Below, one piece after another: positions 8,484-15,233 of a stretch of DNA of 26,373 nt; within the stretch, counting starts at the first letter, position 1, and every line of letters starts with the position of its first letter. This stretch comes from Flavobacteriales bacterium UBA2104 (lineage in GTDB: Bacteria; Bacteroidota; Bacteroidia; Flavobacteriales_D; Crocinitomicaceae), in NCBI GenBank assembly GCA_002331485.1, contig DCYS01000005.1:1-26373 (forward strand). The letters are read 5' to 3'. Under the pieces are notes generated by a model, which worked only from the letters and a program-made list of their open reading frames with translations, was not told the origin of the DNA and did not search any database. A program made the translations under genes and the position numbers.

Positions 8484-8882
8484 ATGAACACAGATCCTAT
8501 AGCAGATTTTTTAACTCGCATCAGAAATGCGAGTAGTGCACGTAAGAAGGTTGTTGAGATCCCATCTTCTAACACTAAGGCTGCGATGGCTAAGATCCTT
8601 TTTGAAAAAGGATACATCAGCAACTACAAAGTTGAAGAAGATGATAAACAAGGAATCATCAAGATTGCACTAAAGTATAACCCATCAACGAAAACTCCGG
8701 CAATTACAAAAATGCAGAGAGTTTCAACACCTGGGTTAAGAAAGTATAGTAACTCAAAAGAACTTCCAAGAGTACTTAACGGACTTGGAATTGCGATTAT
8801 CTCAACTTCGAAAGGAGTTATTACAGATAAAGAAGCAAGAACACAGAACGTTGGAGGTGAAGTACTTTGTTACGTTTATTAA
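8484..8882 (+). CDS. rpsH: Ribosomal protein uS8
   Basis: uS8 binds helix 21 of 16S rRNA and is a central-domain assembly protein; in E. coli it represses the spc operon. The product is 132 residues. It begins MNTDPIADFLTRIRNA and ends with the conserved segments GLGIAIISTSKGVITDKEA and GGEVLCYVY. I saw no mimic of the E. coli uS8 target around rplE, though I could not fold the region. It sits between rpsN (21 nt) and rplF (22 nt). Confidence 0.97.
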   Translation: MNTDPIADFLTRIRNASSARKKVVEIPSSNTKAAMAKILFEKGYISNYKVEEDDKQGIIKIALKYNPSTKTPAITKMQRVSTPGLRKYSNSKELPRVLNGLGIAIISTSKGVITDKEARTQNVGGEVLCYVY

Positions 8883-8904
8883 TTATTAAAAGCATTATTG
8901 AGCA

Positions 8905-9456
8905 ATGTCAAGGATAGGTAAATCCCCAATAAGCATCCCGAGTGGAGTTGAAGTGAAAATTGATGGTAACACCGTTCATGTAAAAGGTCCTAAAGGAGAA
9001 GCGTCTGAAACGCTTGCACCTTGTATTACGGCTGAACAGAATGATGGTGAATTGGTTTTCCACCGCGCATCGGAAGCACCTGATCATAAAGCTAAACACG
9101 GTCTTTCAAGAGCGTTAGTAATGAATATGGTCACAGGTGTATCGGAAGGGTACAAGAAAGTTTTAGAAGTAATCGGAGTTGGTTTCCGTGCTGATGTTAA
9201 AGGTCAAGTATTGACTTTATCAGTAGGTCACTCTCACCCGATCGTTTTTGAACTTCCTAAAGAAATTAAGGCTTCTGCAGAAACCGCAAAAGGTAAGGCA
9301 CCAGTTGTGACGCTTGAATCACATGACAAGCAACTGTTGGGACAAGTAGCTGCCAAAATTCGTTCCTTCCGTAAACCTGAACCGTACAAAGGAAAAGGTA
9401 TACGCTTCCAAGGTGAGCACATAAGAAGAAAAGCTGGTAAAGCCGCAGGTAAATAA
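8905..9456 (+). CDS. rplF: Ribosomal protein uL6
   Basis: uL6 binds near the sarcin-ricin loop and the GTPase centre of the 50S. The product is 183 residues made of two related domains. Visible signatures are MSRIGKSPISIPSGVEV at the start, VTGVSEGYKKVLEVIGVGF at the domain junction and RKPEPYKGKGIRF near the C terminus. Length and ends fit the family. It is 20 nt from rplR. Confidence 0.97.
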   Translation: MSRIGKSPISIPSGVEVKIDGNTVHVKGPKGEASETLAPCITAEQNDGELVFHRASEAPDHKAKHGLSRALVMNMVTGVSEGYKKVLEVIGVGFRADVKGQVLTLSVGHSHPIVFELPKEIKASAETAKGKAPVVTLESHDKQLLGQVAAKIRSFRKPEPYKGKGIRFQGEHIRRKAGKAAGK

Positions 9457-9476
9457 CCTTAATAATTTAGAGTATC

Positions 9477-9830
9477 ATGGCATTTAGTAAAATAGCACGT
9501 AGAGCTAAAATTAAAAAAGGTATCCGCAAGAACTTGACGGGTACTGCAGAGCTTCCGAGATTAACTGTATATCGTAGTAACAAGCAGATCTATGCTCAGG
9601 TTATTAACGATCTAAAAGGAGAAACTTTGGTTTCTGCTTCATCTCAGGGAGTAAAAGAATGTGAAGGCCTTTCAAAGGTTGAACAAGCAAAAGTGGTTGG
9701 TAAAATGATCGCCGAGAAAGCTACAAAAGCTGGAATCGAAGGTGTTAAATTTGACCGTAACGGATACCTATACCACGGTAGAGTTAAATCACTTGCTGAC
9801 GCAGCAAGAGAAGGTGGATTAAAATTTTAA
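9477..9830 (+). CDS. rplR: Ribosomal protein uL18
   Basis: uL18 binds 5S rRNA together with uL5 in the central protuberance. The product is 117 residues. It has a basic N terminus (RRAKIKKGIRKNL), the LPRLTVYRSNKQIYAQVIND strand region (about residues 26-45) and the conserved end FDRNGYLYHGRVKSLADAAREGGL. It is separated from rpsE by 6 nt. Confidence 0.97.
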   Translation: MAFSKIARRAKIKKGIRKNLTGTAELPRLTVYRSNKQIYAQVINDLKGETLVSASSQGVKECEGLSKVEQAKVVGKMIAEKATKAGIEGVKFDRNGYLYHGRVKSLADAAREGGLKF

Positions 9831-9836
9831 GAAATA

Positions 9837-10355
9837 ATGGCAGCAAAAGTAAACAATCGAGTTAAATCGGCTGACTTAGAATTAGTAGACAAGTTAGTTG
9901 GTATTAACAGGGTTACAAAAGTAACTAAAGGTGGTCGTACGTTCAGTTTCTCTGCAATTGTTGTTGTAGGAGATGAAAACGGGATCGTAGGTCACGGACT
10001 AGGTAAAGCGAATGAAGTAACTGAAGCAATTTCTAAGGGGATTGATGATGCGAAGAAGAATTTGATTCGTGTACCTATTATTAATGATACAGTTCCTCAT
10101 ACACAAAAAGGAAAATACGGTGGAGCAAGAGTTTTACTTAAACCAGCTTCAAACGGTACAGGTGTGATCGCAGGTGGTGCGATGCGTGCAGTACTTGAAA
10201 GTGTTGGAATTCATAATGTATTAGCAAAATCTCAAGGTTCTTCTAACCCTCACAACGTGGTTAAAGCAACGATCGATGCACTTTCTCAAATGAGAGATGC
10301 AGTTGCAGTAGCTAAACAGAGAGGCGTTACTATGGAACAAGTGTTTAACGGTTAA
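9837..10355 (+). CDS. rpsE: Ribosomal protein uS5
   Basis: uS5 lies at the mRNA entry channel with uS3 and uS4 and influences decoding accuracy. The product is 172 residues. The N-terminal double-stranded-RNA-binding-like domain is seen as VTKGGRTFSFSAIVVVGD (about residues 30-47), with GHGLGKANEV after it. The second domain contains GTGVIAGGAMRAVLESVGI and SSNPHNVVKATIDAL. It is followed after 11 nt by rpmD. Confidence 0.97.
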   Translation: MAAKVNNRVKSADLELVDKLVGINRVTKVTKGGRTFSFSAIVVVGDENGIVGHGLGKANEVTEAISKGIDDAKKNLIRVPIINDTVPHTQKGKYGGARVLLKPASNGTGVIAGGAMRAVLESVGIHNVLAKSQGSSNPHNVVKATIDALSQMRDAVAVAKQRGVTMEQVFNG

Positions 10356-10366
10356 TAATTTCGAAA

Positions 10367-10543
10367 ATGGCTACAATTAAAATAAAGCAAGTAAGAAGTG
10401 CAATTAACCGTCCAAAACGTCAGAAAGATACGGTTAAAGCATTAGGATTGAAGAAAATGAACCATGTTGTAGAAAAAGAGGCTACTCCTCAGATTCTTGG
10501 TATGGTTGCGAAAGTTCAACACTTAGTTGAAGTAGTTGAGTAA
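10367..10543 (+). CDS. rpmD: Ribosomal protein uL30
   Basis: uL30 is a small peripheral 50S protein. I translated this gene by hand: 58 residues starting MATIKIKQVRSAINRPKRQK and ending HLVEVVE. The pattern (I-K-Q-V-R-S-x-I, then ALGLKKMNH and a C-terminal GM-x-x-KV-x-HLV) matches uL30. The length and position between rpsE and rplO also match. The stop is at 10541-10543. Confidence 0.96.
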   Translation: MATIKIKQVRSAINRPKRQKDTVKALGLKKMNHVVEKEATPQILGMVAKVQHLVEVVE

Positions 10544-10564
10544 AACCCAAAAAATTAGAAAGTA

Positions 10565-11011
10565 ATGAGCTTAAATAATTTAACTCCAGCAAAAGGTTCT
10601 ACAAAGTCAAAGCGTAGAATTGGCCGTGGACAAGGTTCTGGATACGGTGGTACTTCGACACGCGGACACAAAGGAGCAAAATCTAGATCTGGTTACAGTA
10701 AAAAGATTGGTTTCGAAGGTGGACAAATGCCACTACAGCGTCGTGTACCGAAATACGGATTTAAAAACATAAACCGAAAAGAATATAAGGCTGTAAACTT
10801 AGATGTAATTCAGTCTTTGGTAGATCGTAAGAAAGTAAAGGAAATTAATCCTGAGATCCTACGTGAAAACGGTTTATTAGGAAATAAAGAACAAGTTAAA
10901 ATTCTTGGTAGAGGAGAATTAACTGCAAAGATCAAGGTTTCAGCACATAAGTTCTCAGCTTCTGCAAAAGCAGGAATTGAAGCAAATGGTGGTGATTGTA
11001 CAGAAATCTAA
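10565..11011 (+). CDS. rplO: Ribosomal protein uL15
   Basis: uL15 is a late 50S assembly protein. The product is 148 residues. It begins with the conserved MSLNNLTPAKGS, followed by a long basic, glycine-rich extension (RRIGRGQGSGYGGTSTRGHKG, residues about 17-37) that penetrates the rRNA. The C-terminal domain contains LGRGELTAKIKVSAHKFSASA. The stop is 26 nt before the secY start, and a promoter-like TAACTTTG lies in that gap. Confidence 0.97.
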   Translation: MSLNNLTPAKGSTKSKRRIGRGQGSGYGGTSTRGHKGAKSRSGYSKKIGFEGGQMPLQRRVPKYGFKNINRKEYKAVNLDVIQSLVDRKKVKEINPEILRENGLLGNKEQVKILGRGELTAKIKVSAHKFSASAKAGIEANGGDCTEI

Positions 11012-11012
11012 T

Positions 11013-11020
11013 TAACTTTG
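11013..11020 (+). promoter_or_regulatory. Possible internal promoter before secY
   Basis: TAACTTTG followed by CAAA matches TAnnTTTG exactly and resembles the era promoter (TAACTTTGCAAA). It lies in the 26-nt gap after rplO, 17 nt before the secY ATG. No -33 TTTG is seen at 19-23 nt. If active it would let secY, infA and the alpha-operon genes be transcribed apart from the upstream block. Confidence 0.42.
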
Positions 11021-11037
11021 CAAACTATTTTACCCAA

Positions 11038-12342
11038 ATGAAGAAACTGATAGACAACTTAAAGAATATTTGGAAAGTCGAGGAGCTTAGGAAGAGGTTG
11101 ATGGTAACTTTTTCCCTTATTCTTGTCTTCCGGATAGGATCTTTTATCGTATTACCTGGTGTAAATAGTGCAAAGCTAGGTGCTGAATCTGCTGATGCAG
11201 GAACAATTGAAGGCCTTTTAGGTCTTCTTTCAGGAGGTGGTTTTACAAATGCCTCTTTCTTAGCACTTGGTATCATGCCTTACATTTCTGCTTCGATTAT
11301 TATGCAGTTGATGGGTATGGCCGTGCCAGCTGTGCAGAAGATGCAACAAGAAGGTGAGAGTGGAAGAAAACGTATAAACAATTATACGCGTATTCTTACG
11401 ATCATCATCTGTGCCGTTCAGGCTCCTGGTTACTTGTCATTGTACGTGGCTGGTAAAGGTGCAATTCCAGCTGAGTTTATGAATTCACCATTATGGTGGA
11501 CTCAATCAGTGCTTGTACTTGTAGCAGGTGCTATGTTTGCTGTATGGTTAGGTGAGCGTATAACAGACAAAGGTGTAGGTAATGGTATTTCATTATTGAT
11601 CACTGTTGGTATTATTGCACGTCTACCTCAGGCATTTGTTGCCGAGACAGTTTCAAACTCGATCTTGATCGTGATCATTGAAGTAGCAGTATTCATTTTG
11701 ATAGTGATGGCTACCGTGTTGATCGTTCAAGGTGTGCGAAAGGTTCCAATGAACTATGCTAAGCGTGTTGCTGGTGCCAGAGGTGCTGAAGCAGGTGCGC
11801 AAGGTGCACGTTCATATTTACCGATCAAGGTGAATGCTTCAGGAGTAATGCCGATTATCTTTGCTCAGGCATTGATGACCGTTCCTGTAATGTTTGCAGC
11901 ACAGCAGTTTGGAATATTTGGAATCTGGTATAATCTTGTGTTGGCATTCTTGATCATTGTATTTACTTATTTCTATACAGCGATCATGATCAATCCAAAG
12001 AAAATGGCAGATGACATGAAGCGTAATGGTGGATTTATTCCAGGTGTTCGTCCGGGTGAAGAAACAGCTGAGTTTATTGATAACCTTGTTTCGAAGATAA
12101 CACTTCCAGGATCTATATTTCTAGCGATCATCGCAGTTTTACCTGCTGTTGCTGTGCAATTTGGTGTTGGAGATAGCTTCGCATTGTTCTTCGGAGGAAC
12201 ATCTCTTCTAATTATGGTTGGAGTTGTTCTTGATACACTTCAGCAGATCGAATCTTACTTATTGAATCGTCATTACGATGGTCTGATGGAAGGTACGAAG
12301 ATCAGAGGTAGAAGAACGCAAGGAGAATTATCAGGAATGTAA
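11038..12342 (+). CDS. secY: Protein translocase subunit SecY
   Basis: SecY is the channel of the Sec translocon in the inner membrane and exports unfolded proteins with SecE, SecG and SecA. The start at ATG 11038 gives 434 residues beginning MKKLIDNLKNIWKVEELR. The frame is open back to 10996, but that part overlaps rplO. Hydrophobic segments consistent with ten transmembrane helices are visible. Conserved pieces are RIGSFIVLPGV in the plug/TM1 region, LGIMPYISASIIMQL in TM2, GERITDKGVGNGISLLI, and the cytosolic-loop Arg-rich NGGFIPGVRPGEET. The C-terminal motif is MEGTKIRGRR. adk and map, often next to secY in other phyla, are absent. Confidence 0.97.
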   Translation: MKKLIDNLKNIWKVEELRKRLMVTFSLILVFRIGSFIVLPGVNSAKLGAESADAGTIEGLLGLLSGGGFTNASFLALGIMPYISASIIMQLMGMAVPAVQKMQQEGESGRKRINNYTRILTIIICAVQAPGYLSLYVAGKGAIPAEFMNSPLWWTQSVLVLVAGAMFAVWLGERITDKGVGNGISLLITVGIIARLPQAFVAETVSNSILIVIIEVAVFILIVMATVLIVQGVRKVPMNYAKRVAGARGAEAGAQGARSYLPIKVNASGVMPIIFAQALMTVPVMFAAQQFGIFGIWYNLVLAFLIIVFTYFYTAIMINPKKMADDMKRNGGFIPGVRPGEETAEFIDNLVSKITLPGSIFLAIIAVLPAVAVQFGVGDSFALFFGGTSLLIMVGVVLDTLQQIESYLLNRHYDGLMEGTKIRGRRTQGELSGM

Positions 12343-12359
12343 TAAAGAGTTTACGATTT

Positions 12360-12578
12360 ATGGCAAAACAAGCATCGATAGAACAAGACGGAACAATTAT
12401 AGAGGCACTCTCTAATGCAATGTTTAGAGTTGAATTGGAGAATGGTCATGTAATCACTGCTCATATTTCAGGTAAGATGCGTATGTATTACATCAAGATA
12501 CTACCTGGAGATCGAGTAAAAGTTGAAATGTCTCCATACGATTTAACGAAGGGGAGAATAACATTTAGATATAAATAA
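12360..12578 (+). CDS. infA: Translation initiation factor IF-1
   Basis: IF-1 is an OB-fold factor that binds the 30S A site during initiation. The product is 72 residues, exactly the usual length. It has the conserved stretches EALSNAMFRVELENGH (about residues 15-30), AHISGKMRMYYIKILPGD and PYDLTKGRITFRYK at the end. It lies 17 nt after secY and is followed by a 38-nt gap holding a small hairpin before rpmJ. Confidence 0.97.
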   Translation: MAKQASIEQDGTIIEALSNAMFRVELENGHVITAHISGKMRMYYIKILPGDRVKVEMSPYDLTKGRITFRYK

Positions 12579-12580
12579 TT

Positions 12581-12600
12581 ACAGAGAATTGAATCTCTGT
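12581..12600 (+). promoter_or_regulatory. Hairpin between infA and rpmJ
   Basis: ACAGAGA (12581-12587) and TCTCTGT (12594-12600) form a perfect 7-bp stem with an ATTGAA loop. It starts 3 nt after the infA stop and ends 16 nt before the rpmJ start. There is no U-run, so it is not an intrinsic terminator. It may protect an RNA end or set the translation level of rpmJ; the function is inferred only. Confidence 0.4.
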
Positions 12601-12616
12601 GTAAAATGAAGATGAT

Positions 12617-12733
12617 ATGAAAGTTAGAGCTTCAGTAAAAAAGCGATCTGAGGATTGCAAGATTGTAAAAAGAAAAGGAAGAGTTTACGTGATAAACAAA
12701 AAGAACCCTAAGATGAAACAACGTCAGGGTTAA
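12617..12733 (+). CDS. rpmJ: Ribosomal protein bL36, zinc-free form
   Basis: bL36 is the smallest 50S protein. I translated it by hand: 38 residues starting MKVRASVKKR and ending PKMKQRQG. In zinc-binding forms four ligands (three Cys and one His) hold a ribbon. Here only Cys14 remains, with Ser at 11, Asn at 27 and Met at 33 where ligands would be. It is therefore a C-minus form expected to fold without zinc. Its position between infA and rpsM is standard. Confidence 0.95.
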   Translation: MKVRASVKKRSEDCKIVKRKGRVYVINKKNPKMKQRQG

Positions 12734-12749
12734 TAATTATTGTAAAGTT

Positions 12750-13124
12750 ATGGCGAGAATTGCAGGTATAGATTTACCAAAAAACAAAAGAGGAGTTATT
12801 GGATTGACATACATCTATGGTATTGGACGAAGTAGAGCTCAAGAGATCTTAACGTCTAATGGTATCGATGAGAACATTAAAGTTCAAGATTGGTCTGATG
12901 AGCAAATCGGTAAGATCCGAAACACGATCAACGAAATTAAAGTTGAAGGTGCATTGCGTTCAGAAGTTCAATTGAACATTAAGCGTTTAATGGATATCGG
13001 ATGTTACAGAGGTGTTCGTCACAGAGCTGGACTTCCATTAAGAGGTCAGCGAACTAAAAACAACTCTAGAACTAGAAAAGGTAAAAGAAAAACTGTTGCT
13101 AATAAGAAGAAAGCAACTAAATAA
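12750..13124 (+). CDS. rpsM: Ribosomal protein uS13
   Basis: uS13 is a 30S head protein contacting the P-site tRNA and bridging to the 50S. The product is 124 residues. It begins MARIAGIDLPKNKRGVIGLTYIYGIGRSRAQEIL. A helix-two-turn-helix region and GCYRGVRHRAGLPLRGQRTKNNSRTRKG near the C terminus are intact, and the basic tail that touches tRNA is present. Motif positions are about residues 1-34 and 87-114. rpsK follows after 8 nt. Confidence 0.97.
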   Translation: MARIAGIDLPKNKRGVIGLTYIYGIGRSRAQEILTSNGIDENIKVQDWSDEQIGKIRNTINEIKVEGALRSEVQLNIKRLMDIGCYRGVRHRAGLPLRGQRTKNNSRTRKGKRKTVANKKKATK

Positions 13125-13132
13125 TAGTTAAG

Positions 13133-13519
13133 ATGGCAAAAGCAAATCAAAAGAAGAAGAAAAATGTTAAAGTAGATGCAGTTGGTGAAGCGCATATCCA
13201 AGCTACCTTCAACAACATCATTATTTCTTTAACTAATGCACAAGGACAAGTTATTTCTTGGTCTTCTGCAGGAAAGATGGGCTTCAAAGGGTCAAAGAAA
13301 AACACGCCTTACGCTGCACAGGTTGCTGCTGAGGAGTGTGCTCGTGAAGCGCATGACTTCGGATTACGTAGAGTGAAAGTGTACGTTAAAGGTCCAGGTT
13401 CGGGAAGAGAATCTGCAATCCGTGCAATTCACAATTCAGGTGTTGAAGTGTCAGAGATCATTGATGTGACTCCACTTCCACACAATGGATGTCGTCCACC
13501 GAAAAGAAGAAGAGTTTAA
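13133..13519 (+). CDS. rpsK: Ribosomal protein uS11
   Basis: uS11 is a platform protein near the E site and the mRNA exit. The product is 128 residues. It has a lysine-rich N-terminal extension (residues 1-12), AHIQATFNNIIISLTNAQG, the conserved VKGPGSGRESAIRAI loop (about residues 84-98) and the invariant C-terminal NGCRPPKRRRV. Its stop is followed by the 79-nt structured leader of rpsD, the longest gap inside the operon. Confidence 0.97.
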   Translation: MAKANQKKKKNVKVDAVGEAHIQATFNNIIISLTNAQGQVISWSSAGKMGFKGSKKNTPYAAQVAAEECAREAHDFGLRRVKVYVKGPGSGRESAIRAIHNSGVEVSEIIDVTPLPHNGCRPPKRRRV

Positions 13520-13538
13520 TATTTAATTAATAACAAAA

Positions 13539-13584
13539 GAGGAACCACACTGGCGAAGGAGTATGCCTTAATTCCCAGTGCCTC
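13539..13584 (+). promoter_or_regulatory. Three-helix RNA structure before rpsD, possible uS4 leader
   Basis: Nested inverted repeats occupy most of the 79-nt rpsK-rpsD gap. GAGG (13539-13542) pairs with CCTC (13581-13584). CACTGG (13548-13553) pairs with CCAGTG (13575-13580). AAGG (13556-13559) pairs with CCTT (13566-13569) around the loop AGTATG. A 5-nt bulge (AACCA) and an internal loop (CG/AATTC) separate the helices. No U-run follows. The position directly before the gene for an RNA-binding primary assembly protein suggests autoregulation by uS4, as in other phyla. I recall that S4 leader candidates have been proposed for Bacteroidia, so this may belong to a known family. Confidence 0.6.
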
Positions 13585-13598
13585 AAAATTAAAATGTA

Positions 13599-14204
13599 AT
13601 GGCAAGATATAGAGGTCCAAAATCAAAGATCGCGCGTCGTTTTAGAGAGCCAATTTTCGGCCCAGACACAGCGTTAGAAAGAAAAAGTTACGGTCCAGGT
13701 CAACACGGCCCTAACAAAAGAAGAGGTAAACAATCTGAATACGCAATTCAGTTAGCTGAAAAGCAGAAAGCTAAGTATACTTATGGTATTCTTGAGCGTC
13801 AATTCTCAAACTTGTTTAAGAAAGCTTCTGCAATGAAAGGAATTACAGGTGAAAACCTGTTAGTTCTTTGTGAATCTCGTTTAGATAACACAGTTTTCCG
13901 TTTAGGTATTGCTCCAACGAGAAGAGCGGCTCGCCAGTTCGTTTCTCACAAGCATATCACAGTTAACGGTAAGCTAGTGAATATTCCTTCTTATTCAGTT
14001 AGAGTAGGAGATGTGATCGGAGTTCGTGAAAAGTCTAAGTCTTTAGAAGCAATCACAAACTCAGTAGCAGCAAGTTCAAAGAAACATGATTGGTTAGATT
14101 GGGATAATTCAAAAATGGCTGGTACAGTTTTGAGTCTTCCATCTAGAGAAATGATCCCTGAAAACATCAAGGAACAGCTAATCGTCGAATTATATTCTAA
14201 ATAA
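13599..14204 (+). CDS. rpsD: Ribosomal protein uS4
   Basis: uS4 is one of the two primary initiators of 30S assembly; it binds the 16S five-way junction and, in E. coli and Bacillus, its own mRNA. The product is 201 residues. The S4 RNA-binding domain covers about residues 90-150 (SRLDNTVFRLGIAPTRRAAR, then VNGKLVNIPSYSVRVGD). The first 40 residues lack the zinc-binding cysteines of the Thermus form. The ATG at 13599 overlaps an ATG-TAA start-stop pair (ATGTAATG) and lies 14 nt after a three-helix RNA structure, which may regulate it. rpoA follows after 15 nt. Confidence 0.97.
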   Translation: MARYRGPKSKIARRFREPIFGPDTALERKSYGPGQHGPNKRRGKQSEYAIQLAEKQKAKYTYGILERQFSNLFKKASAMKGITGENLLVLCESRLDNTVFRLGIAPTRRAARQFVSHKHITVNGKLVNIPSYSVRVGDVIGVREKSKSLEAITNSVAASSKKHDWLDWDNSKMAGTVLSLPSREMIPENIKEQLIVELYSK

Positions 14205-14219
14205 AAATAACGAATTAAC

Positions 14220-15212
14220 ATGGCTATATTAGATTTTCAAAAGCCGGATAAGGTTATCATGATCGAATCTAATGAGCACGAAGGTCAATTTGAGTTTCGT
14301 CCATTAGAACCAGGATATGGTATTACGGTTGGTAACGCATTAAGACGTATACTTCTTTCTTCTTTGGAAGGGTTTGCGATCGCTTCTATCCGCATCGAAG
14401 GAGTAGAGCACGAGTTCTCTACGATCAAAGGAGTAGTGGAAGATGTTACTGAGATCGTTCTAAACTTGAAGCAAGTTCGTTTCAAGCAGCAGATCGAAGG
14501 TCAAGACGAAGAAACTGTTGTGATCTCAATTGGTGGTCAGGAGAAATTCACTGCTGGAGACATCGGTAAGTTTACAACTGCATTCCAGGTATTGAATCCA
14601 GATCTTGTTATCTGTAACATGGAACCTTCGGTTAAACTTGATATTGAATTGAAGATCATCAAAGGTAGAGGATATGTTCCTGCTGAGGAGAATAAAACTT
14701 CTGGTGCAGCTTTCGGAACGATCTTTATTGATTCGATCTTTACACCGATCAAGAATGTAAAGTATGCGGTAGAAAACTTCCGTGTAGAGCAAAAAACAGA
14801 TTACGAAAAATTAGTTTTCGATATCATTACTGATGGATCGATCCACCCTAAAGATGCTTTGCAAGAAGCAGCTAAGATTTTGATTCACCACTTCATGTTA
14901 TTCTCTGATGAGCGTATAACACTTGATAGTGAGATCAAATCTGAAACTGAGGAGTTCGACGAAACATCACTGCACATGCGTCAGTTGCTAAAAACGAAAC
15001 TTGTAGATCTAGATCTATCAGTTCGTGCATTGAACTGTCTTAAGGCAGCAGATGTTGAGACATTAGGTGATCTTGTGTCTTACAACAAGAATGACTTATT
15101 GAAGTTCCGTAACTTTGGTAAGAAGTCATTGACTGAGTTGGAAGACCTAGTTGAATCTAAAGGATTGTCTTTCGGAATGAATGTGTCTAAATACAAATTA
15201 GACAAAGAGTAA
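14220..15212 (+). CDS. rpoA: RNA polymerase alpha subunit
   Basis: Alpha forms the dimer that nucleates RNA polymerase assembly, and its C-terminal domain contacts UP elements and activators. The product is 330 residues, normal length. The N-terminal domain shows GYGITVGNALRRILLSSLEG (about residues 33-52) and the insert domain. The C-terminal domain (about residues 255-320) has the helix-hairpin-helix stretches LSVRALNCLKAADVETLGDL and LLKFRNFGKKSLTELEDLV. Co-transcription with rpsM, rpsK, rpsD and rplQ is the classical alpha operon. Confidence 0.98.
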   Translation: MAILDFQKPDKVIMIESNEHEGQFEFRPLEPGYGITVGNALRRILLSSLEGFAIASIRIEGVEHEFSTIKGVVEDVTEIVLNLKQVRFKQQIEGQDEETVVISIGGQEKFTAGDIGKFTTAFQVLNPDLVICNMEPSVKLDIELKIIKGRGYVPAEENKTSGAAFGTIFIDSIFTPIKNVKYAVENFRVEQKTDYEKLVFDIITDGSIHPKDALQEAAKILIHHFMLFSDERITLDSEIKSETEEFDETSLHMRQLLKTKLVDLDLSVRALNCLKAADVETLGDLVSYNKNDLLKFRNFGKKSLTELEDLVESKGLSFGMNVSKYKLDKE

Positions 15213-15233
15213 AACTAGAATTAAGCAATTAAA

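Noticed and set aside
12606..12620. Four-codon frame (ATG AAG ATG ATA TGA) overlapping the rpmJ start
   Set aside because: Such short frames are expected by chance in A/T-rich DNA; nothing else supports it.
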